Below are positions 1-8,464 of a stretch of 47,999 nucleotides of DNA, in pieces (position 1 is the stretch's first letter; every line of letters starts with the position of its first letter). The position numbers were made by a program, and so were the translations under genes. The notes beneath the pieces are model-generated. The model searched no databases. It saw only the letters and a list, made by a program, of their open reading frames with translations, and was not told the origin of the DNA. Origin of the DNA: Pyramidobacter piscolens (GTDB lineage: Bacteria; Synergistota; Synergistia; Synergistales; Dethiosulfovibrionaceae); contig SFDM01000023.1 in the NCBI GenBank assembly GCA_004558205.1, forward strand, positions 1-47,999. The letters run 5' to 3'.

Positions 1-81
1 GCGCACACAACCAAAGGTCTTCGCAAACAGAGTTTTTTGCTCTTCGTCAGGATAAATGCGAAAACGATAGGCCCTATTCAT
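1..81 (-). CDS. tnpB: IS200/IS605-type TnpB, N-terminal fragment cut by the window edge
   Basis: The minus strand from an ATG at 81 encodes 27 residues before the window ends, including YRFRIYPDEEQ and FAKTFGCVR. This matches the helix-turn-helix start of OrfB/TnpB proteins of IS200/IS605 elements, which are RNA-guided nucleases accompanying single-strand transposition. A GAGGTG ribosome binding site lies 7 bases before the ATG. Only the first codons are visible, so whether the gene is intact cannot be judged. No tnpA is seen in the 160 bases between this start and the next gene, so the element may be a tnpB-only type. Confidence 0.8.
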   Translation of the reverse strand, partial: MNRAYRFRIYPDEEQKTLFAKTFGCVR

Positions 82-175
82 TGTGGACACCTCTTTTCTA
101 TATTATTATAGTTATCTTTTCTGCTTCATGGCAATATACTACCCAAGATAATCTGAAAAAGCAAGTCAAAACCGT

Positions 176-217
176 GGCGATTCATCCCGCCGCCTTAGAG
201 ACCGGGGAATTCTCGCC
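176..217. repeat. Imperfect hairpin at a probable IS605 element end
   Basis: GGCGA at 176-180 and TCGCC at 213-217 pair, and inside them ATTC/GAAT and CCCG/CGGG steps give an imperfect stem. The layout GGCGATTCATCCC...GAATTCTCGCC resembles the subterminal hairpin seen at the right end of many IS605 elements. It lies upstream of the partial tnpB, where a left end would be expected, so it may be the left end of this element or a remnant of an older insertion in the other orientation. Confidence 0.4.
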
Positions 218-245
218 GCAAAAGGTTAAATAAGGAGGGAGCTTT

Positions 246-2203
246 TTGAGCTTCTTTAACAGAAAAAAACTGAACGAAGTCCCCAAGGACGTGGACTTGA
301 CGGCGCTTGAGAGAGACTCGCGCTACCGCCGCTTTTCAGGGGTGCCCCAAAAGCTTCTGGCGGCCATGCTGACGCTGTTCGCGATGTTTCAGCTTTACGC
401 GTCGCTGAGCGGCATGATCCCGCAGCAGATCCTGCGTTACACCCACTTGGGCTTTGCGATCAGCCTGGCCTTTATCATGTATCCTACGACGAAAAAATCC
501 GATCGCGGCAGGATGAACCCTCTGGACTTGATTTTCGCGGCGCTCTTCCTGTCCGTGGCCGCCTATTTTATTTACAACTTCAAGGACCTTCAGGTGCGGG
601 CCGGCGACTACACTCAGATGGACATGGTCATGGCCGGCCTGGGCGTTTTTCTCGTGCTTCTGGCCTGCTGGCGCGTGGTGGGGCCGCCCATCGTGATTAT
701 TGCCTCGCTGTTCATGCTCTATGGCCTGCTGGGCGAAAAGGGCGCGGTCATCGCCCACATGCCGGGCTTCCTGAACCACCGCGGCTACGGCCTCGGGCGC
801 GTGCTCACCCATCTGTTCATCACCACCGAGGGCGTCATCGGCAATCCCATTGGCGTCTGTTCGACCTACATGTTCCTGTTTATCATGTTCGGCGCCTGCC
901 TTGAGAAAACGGGCATCGGCCAGTTCTTCATCGACGTGGCAAACGCCGCCGCCGGCTGGGCCGTGGGCGGTCCCGCCAAGGTGGCGGTGCTCTCGTCGGC
1001 CCTCCAGGGTACCGTTTCGGGCTCGTCGGTGGCGAACACGGTCTCCACGGGCTCCTTCACGATCCCTCTGATGAAGTCCCTGGGCTATGAGCCGGAGTTC
1101 GCGGGAGCCGTCGAAGCGGCCGCGTCCACGGGCGGGCAGATCATGCCGCCCGTTATGGGCTCCGCGGCCTTCCTGATCGCCGAATCGGTGGGCATTCCCT
1201 ATTCGCGGCTCATGGCGGTGGCGCTGATTCCCGCTCTGCTTTATTTCTCGGGGATTTGGATCATGGTGGATTTCGAAGCGCGGCGCAAGGGCCTTAAAGG
1301 CCTGCCCCGTGAGAAACTGCCGCCCTTCAGGCCGCTTTTCCTCAAAAAGGGTCATCTGGTGCTGCCCCTGGTTGCCATCATCTATTTCATGCTGTCGGGT
1401 TCACGATTACGCGCTCGGCCCTGTGGGGCATCGCCATCGCGGCGCTCGTCCCCTTTCTGAGGCGGAGCACCTGGGTGTCGCCCAAACAGATCCTCGAGGC
1501 GCTGCCTCTGGCGGCGCGCAACGTGGTATCCGTCGCCACGGCTTGCGCCACCGCCGGCATTATCGTCGGCATGGTCACTCTGACGGGGCTGGGGCAGCGC
1601 ATCGGCGCGGGCATGTTCCAGATCGTGGGCGGCAGCGTGTTCCTGGGGCTGGTCTGTGCCATGGTCACGTCGCTGGTGCTCGGCATGGGCGTTTCCACCA
1701 CGTCGAACTACATCATCACCTCCACGGTGGCCGCGCCGATCCTGATCAACCTGGGCGTGCCTCTGCTGGCGGCCCATATGTTCTGCTTCTATTTCGGCAT
1801 CATCGCCGATATCACGCCGCCTGTGGCCCTGGCGGCTTACGCCGGCTCGGCCATCGCCAAGGGAAACCCCTTCAAGACGGGGGTGAACGCCTCAAAGCTG
1901 GCTATCGCCGCCTTCCTGGTGCCCTACATGTTTGCCCTTAATCCCAAGCTGATCCTGATCGGCGGCACGGTCTGGGAAGCGCTGCCCATGATCGTGACGG
2001 CCCTTGTGGGCATCTTCGGCATCGGCGGCGGCCTGATCGGCTACATCAACGGCCCCGTCAGGTCCTACTGGCGCCTGCTGCTGATCGCCGGCGGCCTGGG
2101 GCTTCTGATTCCGGGGACCACCAGCGATATTGTCGGCATGGCTCTGGTCCTGGTGGTCTATTTCTTCAACCGCCGGACGGGAAAAGACAGAACCCTTTCA
2201 TGA
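246..2203 (+). pseudogene. TRAP transporter fused permease (4TM/12TM), split by a frameshift
   Basis: This reads as a TRAP-family fused permease joining a DctQ-like four-helix part to a DctM-like twelve-helix part. Such proteins import carboxylates across the inner membrane with a TAXI-type binding protein. The start is TTG at 246 behind AAGGAGGG at 232-239. The first frame carries the fused N-terminus and the GTVSGSSVANT segment, then breaks near 1399: after residues LSG the frame must shift by one base to continue as FTITRSALWG. The second frame then runs to TGA at 2203 with GMGVSTTSNY and ADITPPVALAAYAG. Removing the shift gives about 652 residues, normal for the family. The cause is a one-base deletion in a glycine codon, either a true mutation or a sequencing error. 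No TAXI binding protein gene is present; the IS-like sequence occupies the upstream side. Confidence 0.85.
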
Positions 2204-2265
2204 TCGGCTCAAAGCGCCGCAGCGTCCCCAGCGCCGCGGGACAGTCCCGGCGCTCTTGACTTTTT

Positions 2266-2308
2266 CGATGAACGGTGGTATAAAACCGCCGTTCATCGGA
2301 GGGTTTTT
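2266..2308 (+). terminator. Rho-independent terminator after the TRAP permease
   Basis: GATGAACGGTGGT and ACCGCCGTTCATC form a 13-pair stem (one G-T pair) with a short ATAAA loop, followed by GGAGGG and a run of five T at 2304-2308. It lies 63 bases after the permease stop. Confidence 0.75.
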
Positions 2309-2324
2309 CATTCAGGGAAATGAT

Positions 2325-2376
2325 AAGCCGGATAAGATGACAGGCTGTGCGAGCCTGTTCTCTTATCCGGCTTTTT
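2325..2376. terminator. Second long hairpin terminator
   Basis: AAGCCGGATAAGA pairs with TCTTATCCGGCTT around an inner CAGGCT/AGCCTG hairpin. The T-run at the 3' side makes it a second terminator in tandem with the one just upstream. Confidence 0.7.
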
Positions 2377-2429
2377 GGCGTTAAAGGATACTTTATACAT
2401 AATATTAACTGAAATGTAAAACACATCTG

Positions 2430-2716
2430 ATGCTAACTCCCTATTCACATACTTAATACGAAATTGAAAATCAAAGTCAAAGGATTTCAACGCAAAGGCT
2501 GAACAGAAAGGGCGCAAAGGACGCAAAGGAAAAACAAGACCTAAATTATTAACCAAAAAACGAATTAGCGTGACGGCAATTTATATATTTTGATTGATTT
2601 TATGCTTTTAAAAGTCTTTCAAGATTTTCCTTTGCGAACCTTTGCGCCCTTTGCGTTGAAATCTTTTGACGTGGCTCTTCGATTTAATATTAAGCACGTC
2701 AATGGAGAAATCGTAT
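2430..2716 (+). repeat. Fold-back repeat (MITE-like), copy 1, 287 bp
   Basis: This AT-rich 287-bp block recurs at 34268-34554, 40221-40414 (inverted, truncated) and 45210-45465. It is a long imperfect palindrome: the left arm contains CAAAGGATTTCAACGCAAAG and the right arm CTTTGCGTTGAAATCTTTTG. The outer ends correspond to the terminal inverted repeat seen best in copy 2 (ATACTAATT...CAACGTGCTTAAT). It has no open frame of note. Terminal inverted repeats, constant length and intergenic placement suggest a nonautonomous mobile element. The transposase that would move it is not in the window. Confidence 0.8.
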
Positions 2717-2776
2717 GAGGGGACGGCTTGAGGGAGATCGAGGCCGTTGTCGCAATGCCAAGAGAGGAAGAAATAC

Positions 2777-4126
2777 ATGGAAATGAATCAGAATTTTACA
2801 CAGGGGAAGATCCTGCGGCCGCTGCTGCGTTTTGCCTTTCCCGTTTTGCTGGCGCTCTTTCTGCAGACCCTCTACGGGGCGGTGGATATGATCGTGGTGG
2901 GGCGGTACTGTTCTTCTGCGGAAGTCTCAGCCGTGTCTACGGGCAGCGTGATCATGCAGACTCTGACGATCGTCATCACAGGGCTGTCCATGGGCACCAC
3001 GATTTTGCTGGGGCAGCGCCTCGGCGAAGGGCGCTCCGGCGAAATGGGGGACGTGGTCGGGGGCAGCGTCTGCCTCTTTTCCCTGATCGGCCTTGTGCTC
3101 GCCATTGCGATGCAGTGGCTGGCCCCGGCCTGCGTGGCCGCCATGCGCACGCCCGCCGAGGCCTCGGCCAGCGCCGAAAGCTATGTGATGATCTGTTCTG
3201 CCGGCGCGCCCTTCATCGTGGGCTACAACGTGCTGGGCAGTATTTTCCGCGGCATGGGCAACTCTCAGATCCCCCTGATCGCCGTGGCGATCGCCTGCGC
3301 CGCCAATATCTTCGGCGACGTGCTGCTGGTGGGGTACTTCCGTATGGGCGCCGCCGGCGCCGCGGCCGCTACCGTTGGGGCTCAGGCCCTGAGCGTGCTG
3401 CTCTCGATCCTGATCATCCGGCGGCAGGCACTGCCCTTTTCCTTCGGATGGAAGAATCTGCGTTTTCACTCGAAAGTCCTTCGCCGCGTGGTCTGGCTGG
3501 GGCTGCCTATCGCCTTTCAGGACATGCTGGTCAGCCTTTCCTTTCTGGCGATCACGGCGATCATCAATTTGCTGGGCGTTGTGGCCTCCGCCGGCGTCGG
3601 CGTGGCCGAACGAATCTGCGGCTTCATTATGCTCGTGCCGTCGGCTTACATGCAGGCCATGTCGGCCTTTACCGCCCAGAATATCGGCGCGGGACTGCCC
3701 GGACGCGCGAAGAAAGCTCTGCTCTATGCCGTGCTTTCCTCGCTGGGCGCGGGCGTCGTCATGAGCGCTGTCTCCTATTTTTACGGCGATTTTCTGGCCG
3801 GTCTTTTCGTGAGCGGCCAGCCCGACGTGGTCGCCGCCGGGGCGGAGTATCTGGCGGCTTATTCCATCGACTGCGTGCTGGTGTCCTTCCTGTTCTGCTT
3901 TATCGGTTACTTCAACGGCTGCGGCAAAACGCCCTTTGTGATGTGGCAGGGCATCATCGGCGCTTTCGGCGTGAGAATCCCTTTATCTTATTTGATGAGC
4001 CGCCTGATCCCCATCTCCATCTTCAAAATTGGCCTCGCCACGCCGGCCTCCACGGTCGTCCAAATCGCGCTGTGCGGCGCCTATTTTGCCTATATGAACA
4101 GAAAAAAACACGCCACAGTACGGTAG
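2777..4126 (+). CDS. MATE family multidrug/organic cation exporter
   Basis: The 449-residue protein is a multi-helix membrane protein of the MATE (NorM/DinF-like) family, which exports cationic drugs or metabolites in exchange for Na+ or H+. The N-terminal half shows the family pattern FTQGKILRPLLRFAFPVLL, TLYGAVDMIVVGRY and GLSMGTTILLGQRLGEG. The second half repeats the fold with GLPIAFQDMLVSLSFLAI. Length is normal (about 450). The ATG at 2777 was chosen because GAGGAAG lies 6 bases upstream; a frame-extending TTG at 2747 has no such site. It stands alone, between the repeat copy and a terminator. The substrate cannot be read from sequence. Confidence 0.9.
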   Translation: MEMNQNFTQGKILRPLLRFAFPVLLALFLQTLYGAVDMIVVGRYCSSAEVSAVSTGSVIMQTLTIVITGLSMGTTILLGQRLGEGRSGEMGDVVGGSVCLFSLIGLVLAIAMQWLAPACVAAMRTPAEASASAESYVMICSAGAPFIVGYNVLGSIFRGMGNSQIPLIAVAIACAANIFGDVLLVGYFRMGAAGAAAATVGAQALSVLLSILIIRRQALPFSFGWKNLRFHSKVLRRVVWLGLPIAFQDMLVSLSFLAITAIINLLGVVASAGVGVAERICGFIMLVPSAYMQAMSAFTAQNIGAGLPGRAKKALLYAVLSSLGAGVVMSAVSYFYGDFLAGLFVSGQPDVVAAGAEYLAAYSIDCVLVSFLFCFIGYFNGCGKTPFVMWQGIIGAFGVRIPLSYLMSRLIPISIFKIGLATPASTVVQIALCGAYFAYMNRKKHATVR

Positions 4127-4138
4127 AATCGTAAAAAA

Positions 4139-4203
4139 CTCCCCGTAGGGCGCGGGCCTAGTCTTTGACCGATCTAAGCCTGCACCCGCGGGGGCTTTTT
4201 TAT
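4139..4203 (+). terminator. Terminator after the MATE gene
   Basis: CCCCG at 4141 and the matching CGGGG near 4190 enclose nested GC-rich pairing (GCGGGCCTAG against CTAAGCCTGC), followed by a T-run at about 4195-4201. Confidence 0.6.
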
Positions 4204-4266
4204 GACGCGCTTTTCAGCTTTTGAAGTGCTGGATTGCGGACATGGCTCTGCTTAAAGGGTCTGAAT

Positions 4267-4317
4267 ATGATCAGGCAGGAGGCCGACTTTCGGGAAAGCG
4301 GCTTCCTGCCTGATCAT
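4267..4317 (-). terminator. Terminator of the agmatinase-YjiH operon
   Basis: ATGATCAGGCAGGA and TCCTGCCTGATCAT are perfect complements with inner GCCG/CGGC pairing. The hairpin lies 12 bases past the stop codon of the minus-strand permease gene. Confidence 0.65.
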
Positions 4318-4328
4318 TATGGAATCCT

Positions 4329-5792
4329 TCAGAACATCAGGTGCATGAAGACAGCCGTAATGGGGATGGCAATGATGGTGCGCTCAAAGAAACAGATGAC
4401 CAGGTCGCTGAGCTTCAGCGGCAGCTTAGAGGCCAACATCACCACGATGGTTTCAGAGAAAAAGATGATCTGGCATATGGATACGGTGGTGACCATATAC
4501 CGGGCCTGGATGGACAAATTGCCCACGTTGTCGGCAATCAGCATGACAGGCAGGAACATCTCGGCGATGCCCACGGGCAGCGAAGGAGCGATCGCGGCGG
4601 CGTCGGGCACTCGGCATAACTCCAGCAGTGGGACGAACAGCCAGCCGATCCACTGGAACACGGGGGTGTAGTTGGCAATGATCAGCCCCAGAATGCCTAC
4701 AGACGCTAACAGAGTGATGACTTTTGGATAGACGTGCAGGCTGTCCAGGACGCTGTTTTTAATCTCCACGCCCAGGTTGCCGGCTGTAAAGGCCTTTTTC
4801 TCCGCCCGCTCAAAGCCTTTTTTCAGGATGTTGCCGTCGCCCCGCTGAGCGAGAATCTCTTCTTTGGTCTGAGCGTGGCCGTCCAGGTAGACGCTGCGCT
4901 TGCGGTTTAGAGGCGGTAGGCGGCAGATGACAGCGCTGATGATCAGGGTAATGAGCAGCGAGCAGAAATAGACCTGGATGAAATAATCGCCCAGTCCTGC
5001 GGTTTTGATGACCATATAGGCGAAACCCACGCTGACGGCGGAGAAACCGGTGGCCACCAGGTCCGCTTCCTTTTCCGTATACAACCCCTTACGGAACTGG
5101 CGGTTGGTGATGAGCACGCCTACGGAGGACGAACTGACGAAAGAGGCGATGCAGTTCACGGCGGCATGCCCGGGAACCTTGAACAGGGGCCGCATCAGAG
5201 GCTCCATCATGGAGCCCACCATGTCTACGAGACCGTAATTCAGTAGAAAGGGAAGGAACACGCAGCTGACGGGGATGATCCAGGCCACGCCCACCACGAT
5301 GGAGGGGATGACCGTGCCTCCGGTAGCGGAGCCCACCAGCCACGCCGGTCCGCTGAAACCCGGAATAGTGGCGTCCATGGTGTAGATCAGCGTGAAGATG
5401 CCGCCCGTGAGATAGAGCAGGGAATAAACGGCGGCTTCCTCGCCGAAGTATTTCCCCAGAGGGGAGTCCTTTGGGGCGATAAACTTACCGTAGACGCTGA
5501 GAATGCCGGTGCAGGCGATGATCAGAGTGACCAGCCAAAGTCCGATGTCGCCCAGAATATGAATGAAAAAATTGTAGATATGCCCGAAAGGGACGTCGCT
5601 GTTTCCATTGATCTTCACCTGGATGAAGAAAACGAAGATAGCAATGGCAGAGAAGCAAAAGGCCTTCAGGGCCCCGATTCGCCGCGCCTGGGGGGACAGT
5701 TCCAGCCGGTCCACCAGAAGGATGTCGTTGAGGTTCAGCGCGTTGCGCTCCTCCTCAGAAAGCTGCTCGTAGGGAATGGGTTTAGGGTTCAT
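4329..5792 (-). CDS. YjiH family membrane protein with nucleoside-recognition (Gate) domain
   Basis: The 487-residue inner-membrane protein has about ten hydrophobic helices and matches the YjiH family, whose core is the nucleoside-recognition/Gate domain shared with transporters and spore proteins. Typical segments are the N-terminal LSPQARRIGALKAFCFSA, the central VNCIASFVSSSSVGVLITNR and the C-terminal LPVGIAEMFLPVMLIADN. The ATG at 5792 follows a GGAGGACG site. It lies 21 bases after the agmatinase-family gene on the same strand, so the two are surely one operon. This suggests it moves the substrate or product of that enzyme (agmatine, guanidinobutyrate, putrescine or a related amine); that role is inference. 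The family has few characterised members. Confidence 0.85.
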   Translation of the reverse strand: MNPKPIPYEQLSEEERNALNLNDILLVDRLELSPQARRIGALKAFCFSAIAIFVFFIQVKINGNSDVPFGHIYNFFIHILGDIGLWLVTLIIACTGILSVYGKFIAPKDSPLGKYFGEEAAVYSLLYLTGGIFTLIYTMDATIPGFSGPAWLVGSATGGTVIPSIVVGVAWIIPVSCVFLPFLLNYGLVDMVGSMMEPLMRPLFKVPGHAAVNCIASFVSSSSVGVLITNRQFRKGLYTEKEADLVATGFSAVSVGFAYMVIKTAGLGDYFIQVYFCSLLITLIISAVICRLPPLNRKRSVYLDGHAQTKEEILAQRGDGNILKKGFERAEKKAFTAGNLGVEIKNSVLDSLHVYPKVITLLASVGILGLIIANYTPVFQWIGWLFVPLLELCRVPDAAAIAPSLPVGIAEMFLPVMLIADNVGNLSIQARYMVTTVSICQIIFFSETIVVMLASKLPLKLSDLVICFFERTIIAIPITAVFMHLMF

Positions 5793-5813
5793 GGAAACGT
5801 CCTCCCCAAGGGG

Positions 5814-6767
5814 TTACTTGCTTTCTCTTTTATTTTTCTGAAGAGCCAGGATAGACAGGAATTCAAAGACGATATTGGCCGCCAGGTAGGCGGTGATTTC
5901 GCCGTGGTCGTAAGCGGGGAGCACTTCCACGATGTCGAAGCCCGCAAAGTTCACGGTGGTTAAAGCGCGAACCAGTTCCAGAGCCTCCAGAGACGTGAAG
6001 CCACCCACTTCGGGAGTGCCGGTGCCGGGAGCGTAGGCCGGATCCACAAAATCGATGTCAAAGGTCAGGAAGCAGGGCTTGTCGCCGACACGCTCTTTAA
6101 TGGCGGCGATGAGAGCGTCGAAGCCCATCTTGCGGACCTGGTGAGCGGGGATCAGCTTCATGCCCAGATCAGCAGCCATTTTATGCTCGTTAGGGTCGTA
6201 CAGAGAACCGCGCATACCTACCTGGATACAGCGAGAGGGATCGATGAGGCCTTCTTCAAGAGCGCGGCGGAAGGGAGTGCCATGGTTGTATTTCTCGCCG
6301 AAGACCTCGTAGCACAGGTCAGAGTGAGAATCGAAATGGATCAGGCCTACGGGGCCGTGCTTCTTCGCCACCGCCCGCAGTTCCGCTAAGGTGATGGAGT
6401 GGTCGCCGCCTAGGACGATAGGCAGGGCTCCATCGTCGAGGATGCCGGCAACGCCGGCCTCAATGGCGGCATAGGATGGATGGATATAGCCGGGAACGAT
6501 GGGGAAGTCTCCCAAATCGCCGCCGGTGAGAGAATCCATGATGTTAACCTGCTGAATGACATTGTTGGGTTTCATCATGCAGGAAATGTTGCGGATAGCG
6601 GAGGGACCGAAGCGGGAACCGGAACGGAAAGAACTGGCGGTGTCGAAGGGCGCGCCGGCGATGGCGAAGTCCAGGCCTTTGGCGGACTGAATGCGGGGCA
6701 TACGCATAAAGGTACCCATGTTGCAGAAACGGGGAGAAGATAAAGCGCTGGCAGGTTGATTGGACAT
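5814..6767 (-). CDS. speB: Ureohydrolase: agmatinase / guanidinobutyrase family
   Basis: The 317-residue protein belongs to the arginase/agmatinase superfamily, cytosolic dinuclear metal enzymes that hydrolyse a guanidino group to urea and an amine. All metal motifs are present: GGDHS at 120-124 (His122), FDSHSD at 145-150 (Asp146, His148, Asp150) and FDIDFVDP at 236-243 (Asp237, Asp239). The usual FDAH is FDSH here, a mild change. The N-terminal TFMRMP and RSGSRFGPSAIRN segments are those of the agmatinase/guanidinobutyrase branch rather than arginase. Length is normal. The ATG at 6767 follows a TAGGAGGA site. It is first in an operon with the YjiH-type permease and divergent from a LysR regulator. 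Agmatine, 4-guanidinobutyrate or another guanidino compound could be the substrate; sequence alone does not decide. Confidence 0.9.
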   Translation of the reverse strand: MSNQPASALSSPRFCNMGTFMRMPRIQSAKGLDFAIAGAPFDTASSFRSGSRFGPSAIRNISCMMKPNNVIQQVNIMDSLTGGDLGDFPIVPGYIHPSYAAIEAGVAGILDDGALPIVLGGDHSITLAELRAVAKKHGPVGLIHFDSHSDLCYEVFGEKYNHGTPFRRALEEGLIDPSRCIQVGMRGSLYDPNEHKMAADLGMKLIPAHQVRKMGFDALIAAIKERVGDKPCFLTFDIDFVDPAYAPGTGTPEVGGFTSLEALELVRALTTVNFAGFDIVEVLPAYDHGEITAYLAANIVFEFLSILALQKNKRESK

Positions 6768-7126
6768 AATGTAATTCCTCCTATAAATGTAGTTTTTTGC
6801 TGCACTGAGGTGTGATTCACCGCCTCTTTAACGTGATGATACTCCGGATGGGTTTGTTCTAGTTATACACAAAAACTCTATGCTATCTCGTTTCGGTAAT
6901 ATAAAAAGGAGAATCTGCCGAAAATTATGCGACACGTCGTAAACATGACGTGTAAATGGTGGAATTTGTCGAAATAGTTATGGAGTACAGCTATAGGATA
7001 TCATCTTTTGGTATGACATGGCCTTTAGGGAGATGGTATACTAATATAAAAGAAAGGACTGGACCAATTCTGGGAAGGAGCTGGCGGGGCTGGCAGCCGG
7101 CAGAAAACGGAGAAAGGAGCGGGAGG
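6768..7126. promoter_or_regulatory. Divergent control region of the agmatinase operon and lysR
   Basis: This 359-base AT-rich gap separates the divergent ureohydrolase and LysR genes, the classic layout for a LysR regulator and its target. A perfect dyad, ACACGTC and GACGTGT with an 8-base spacer, lies at 6932-6953 and is a candidate regulator site. A TATAAC-like -10 for the leftward operon may lie near 6860. No confident -35 was found, as expected for an activated promoter. No gene is seen here. Confidence 0.5.
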
Positions 7127-8038
7127 ATGAATTTAAAGCAGTTGAAATACGTGGTTGAGATCAGCAAGTGCGGTTCTATCAATAAAGCGGCCCAAAATCT
7201 CTATGTGGCGCAGCCGTCCATGAGCGCGGCCATCAAACAGCTGGAACAGGAGCTGGAGTTTGATATTTTCCTGCGGAAAAATTCTGGCATCGAACTGACC
7301 TCCGAGGGGAAAATTCTGCTTATGTCCGCCAAGCTCATCGTAGAAGAGGCTGAACGCATCCGCCGGATTCCCTCGATGTTTGACGAACAGCGGAACCTCT
7401 CCATCTCCGGGACCTGGTCCTCCCTGCTGATGAACAGCTTCATGCGGTTCCGCAACGACCATCCAGAGGAGTATATCCAGGACAACTTCAAAGAAACCAG
7501 CTTTCAGCAGGCGGTGCGGGATGTGATGGATCAGACCTACCGGCTCTCCATCGTCTCCTGCATCGACAGCCGCCAGGAGTTTCACCGGCAGGAGCTGGAG
7601 AAATACCATATTTGTATGGATCCACTGGCAGTCAGGGTTCCCGCGGCCGCCATCCTGTCCAAGGACCATTATTTGAGCCGTTTCAAGCGCGTGACCATAG
7701 AGCAGCTGAAAAACTGCCCTGTGGTGGCCTACGACATCCGCAAAAGCGACGACTGGCTGGGAGCCTTTGGACTGGACAGCGGCGGGGACGTGCTGAACAT
7801 ATTTGACCGCGGCGGCATGCTGGATGCCATCCGTCACAATTATGTCGCGGTGGTCACTCAGGATCCTGATCTGGAGGAGTCCCTGTCCTGCGCGGTGATG
7901 CGCGTGATCTCCGACGGGCCGCTGTCCAGCATCTACCTTCTCCGCCATTGTTCCTACACCCTGAATCCCCGGGAGAAGAAGTTCATCACAAGCTTCCAGG
8001 CGCGGCTGAACCAGGTCTATGGAAGCGGGAACCGATAA
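7127..8038 (+). CDS. LysR family transcriptional regulator, probable agmatinase-operon regulator
   Basis: The 303-residue protein starts with the LysR winged helix-turn-helix: MNLKQLKYVVEISKCGSINK followed by NLYVAQPSMSAAIKQLEQEL. An effector-binding domain follows from about residue 90. The ATG at 7127 was chosen because this is where the family alignment begins and AAAGGAGC lies 7 bases upstream; the frame is open further upstream but encodes no family sequence there. It is divergent from the ureohydrolase-permease operon and so is likely its regulator, with a guanidino compound or amine as inducer (inference). It ends in a GC-rich hairpin. Confidence 0.9.
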   Translation: MNLKQLKYVVEISKCGSINKAAQNLYVAQPSMSAAIKQLEQELEFDIFLRKNSGIELTSEGKILLMSAKLIVEEAERIRRIPSMFDEQRNLSISGTWSSLLMNSFMRFRNDHPEEYIQDNFKETSFQQAVRDVMDQTYRLSIVSCIDSRQEFHRQELEKYHICMDPLAVRVPAAAILSKDHYLSRFKRVTIEQLKNCPVVAYDIRKSDDWLGAFGLDSGGDVLNIFDRGGMLDAIRHNYVAVVTQDPDLEESLSCAVMRVISDGPLSSIYLLRHCSYTLNPREKKFITSFQARLNQVYGSGNR

Positions 8039-8067
8039 CCGAACCGGGGATCTGTAAAAAGAACACA

Positions 8068-8105
8068 AGAAGGAGCGTTCCGGCTATTGCTGGAACGCTC
8101 CTTCT
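8068..8105 (+). terminator. Hairpin after lysR
   Basis: AGAAGGAGCGTTCC at 8068-8081 and GGAACGCTCCTTCT at 8092-8105 are perfect complements around a 10-base loop. It is 29 bases past the lysR stop. The T-run is weak, so it may also serve as an mRNA end stabiliser. Confidence 0.65.
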
Positions 8106-8149
8106 GCTGAACCGTCAGGCTATGTTTTCACGGTCTTTCCCAATTGACC

Positions 8150-8384
8150 TCGCTAAGTTTGCCTTCACGACCTTTTAAACTGCTGGAAGATGTTATTGCG
8201 CTGCTTGCAATGGGCGAGCCTCTTCCAGAAAAGAACAAAGACCACTCGCGTGGCGGGATTGGGGAGGTTATCGGGAGTGCCGCATTCTTCCGGATTGGCT
8301 TCTGATCTGCCAGGTAGAGAGCGGTGTGCTTGTATTGACGCTTTCGCGCAGGGGCGCGCACAGTGATTTATTTGGGAAAATAAA
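8150..8384 (+). pseudogene. Decayed YafQ/RelE-family toxin gene
   Basis: Two overlapping frames together read as the C-terminal two thirds of a YafQ-type mRNA interferase. One frame, from about 8171, gives KLLEDVIALLAMGEPLPEKN and then KDH. After a shift near 8245 the next frame gives WRDWGGYRECRILPDWLLI, then VESGVLVLTLSRRGAHSDLF. YafQ proteins carry the same pattern (GYRECHI.PDWLLIY, LTLSRTGSHSDLF). The N-terminal part is unrecognisable and no DinJ-type antitoxin gene precedes it. The frame also runs past the normal end into the next terminator. It is a toxin-antitoxin relic, too damaged to make active toxin. Confidence 0.75.
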
Positions 8385-8402
8385 GAATATTGTGATGGAT
8401 TT

Positions 8403-8450
8403 GAGTGAAGGCCGCGAAGAGGTTTGAAATCCTCTTCGCGGCCTTCACTC
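8403..8450. terminator. Perfect 20-bp stem terminator between converging genes
   Basis: The 20 bases at 8403-8422 and 8431-8450 are exact complements around an 8-base loop (TTTGAAAT). The hairpin lies 14 bases past the yitT-like stop codon on the minus strand and closes the yafQ relic on the plus strand. Confidence 0.75.
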
Positions 8451-8464
8451 TATTATTGATAAAA

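Noticed and set aside
2747..2776. TTG at 2747 as the MATE start
   Set aside because: It adds ten residues without family similarity and lacks a suitable ribosome binding site; ATG 2777 has one.
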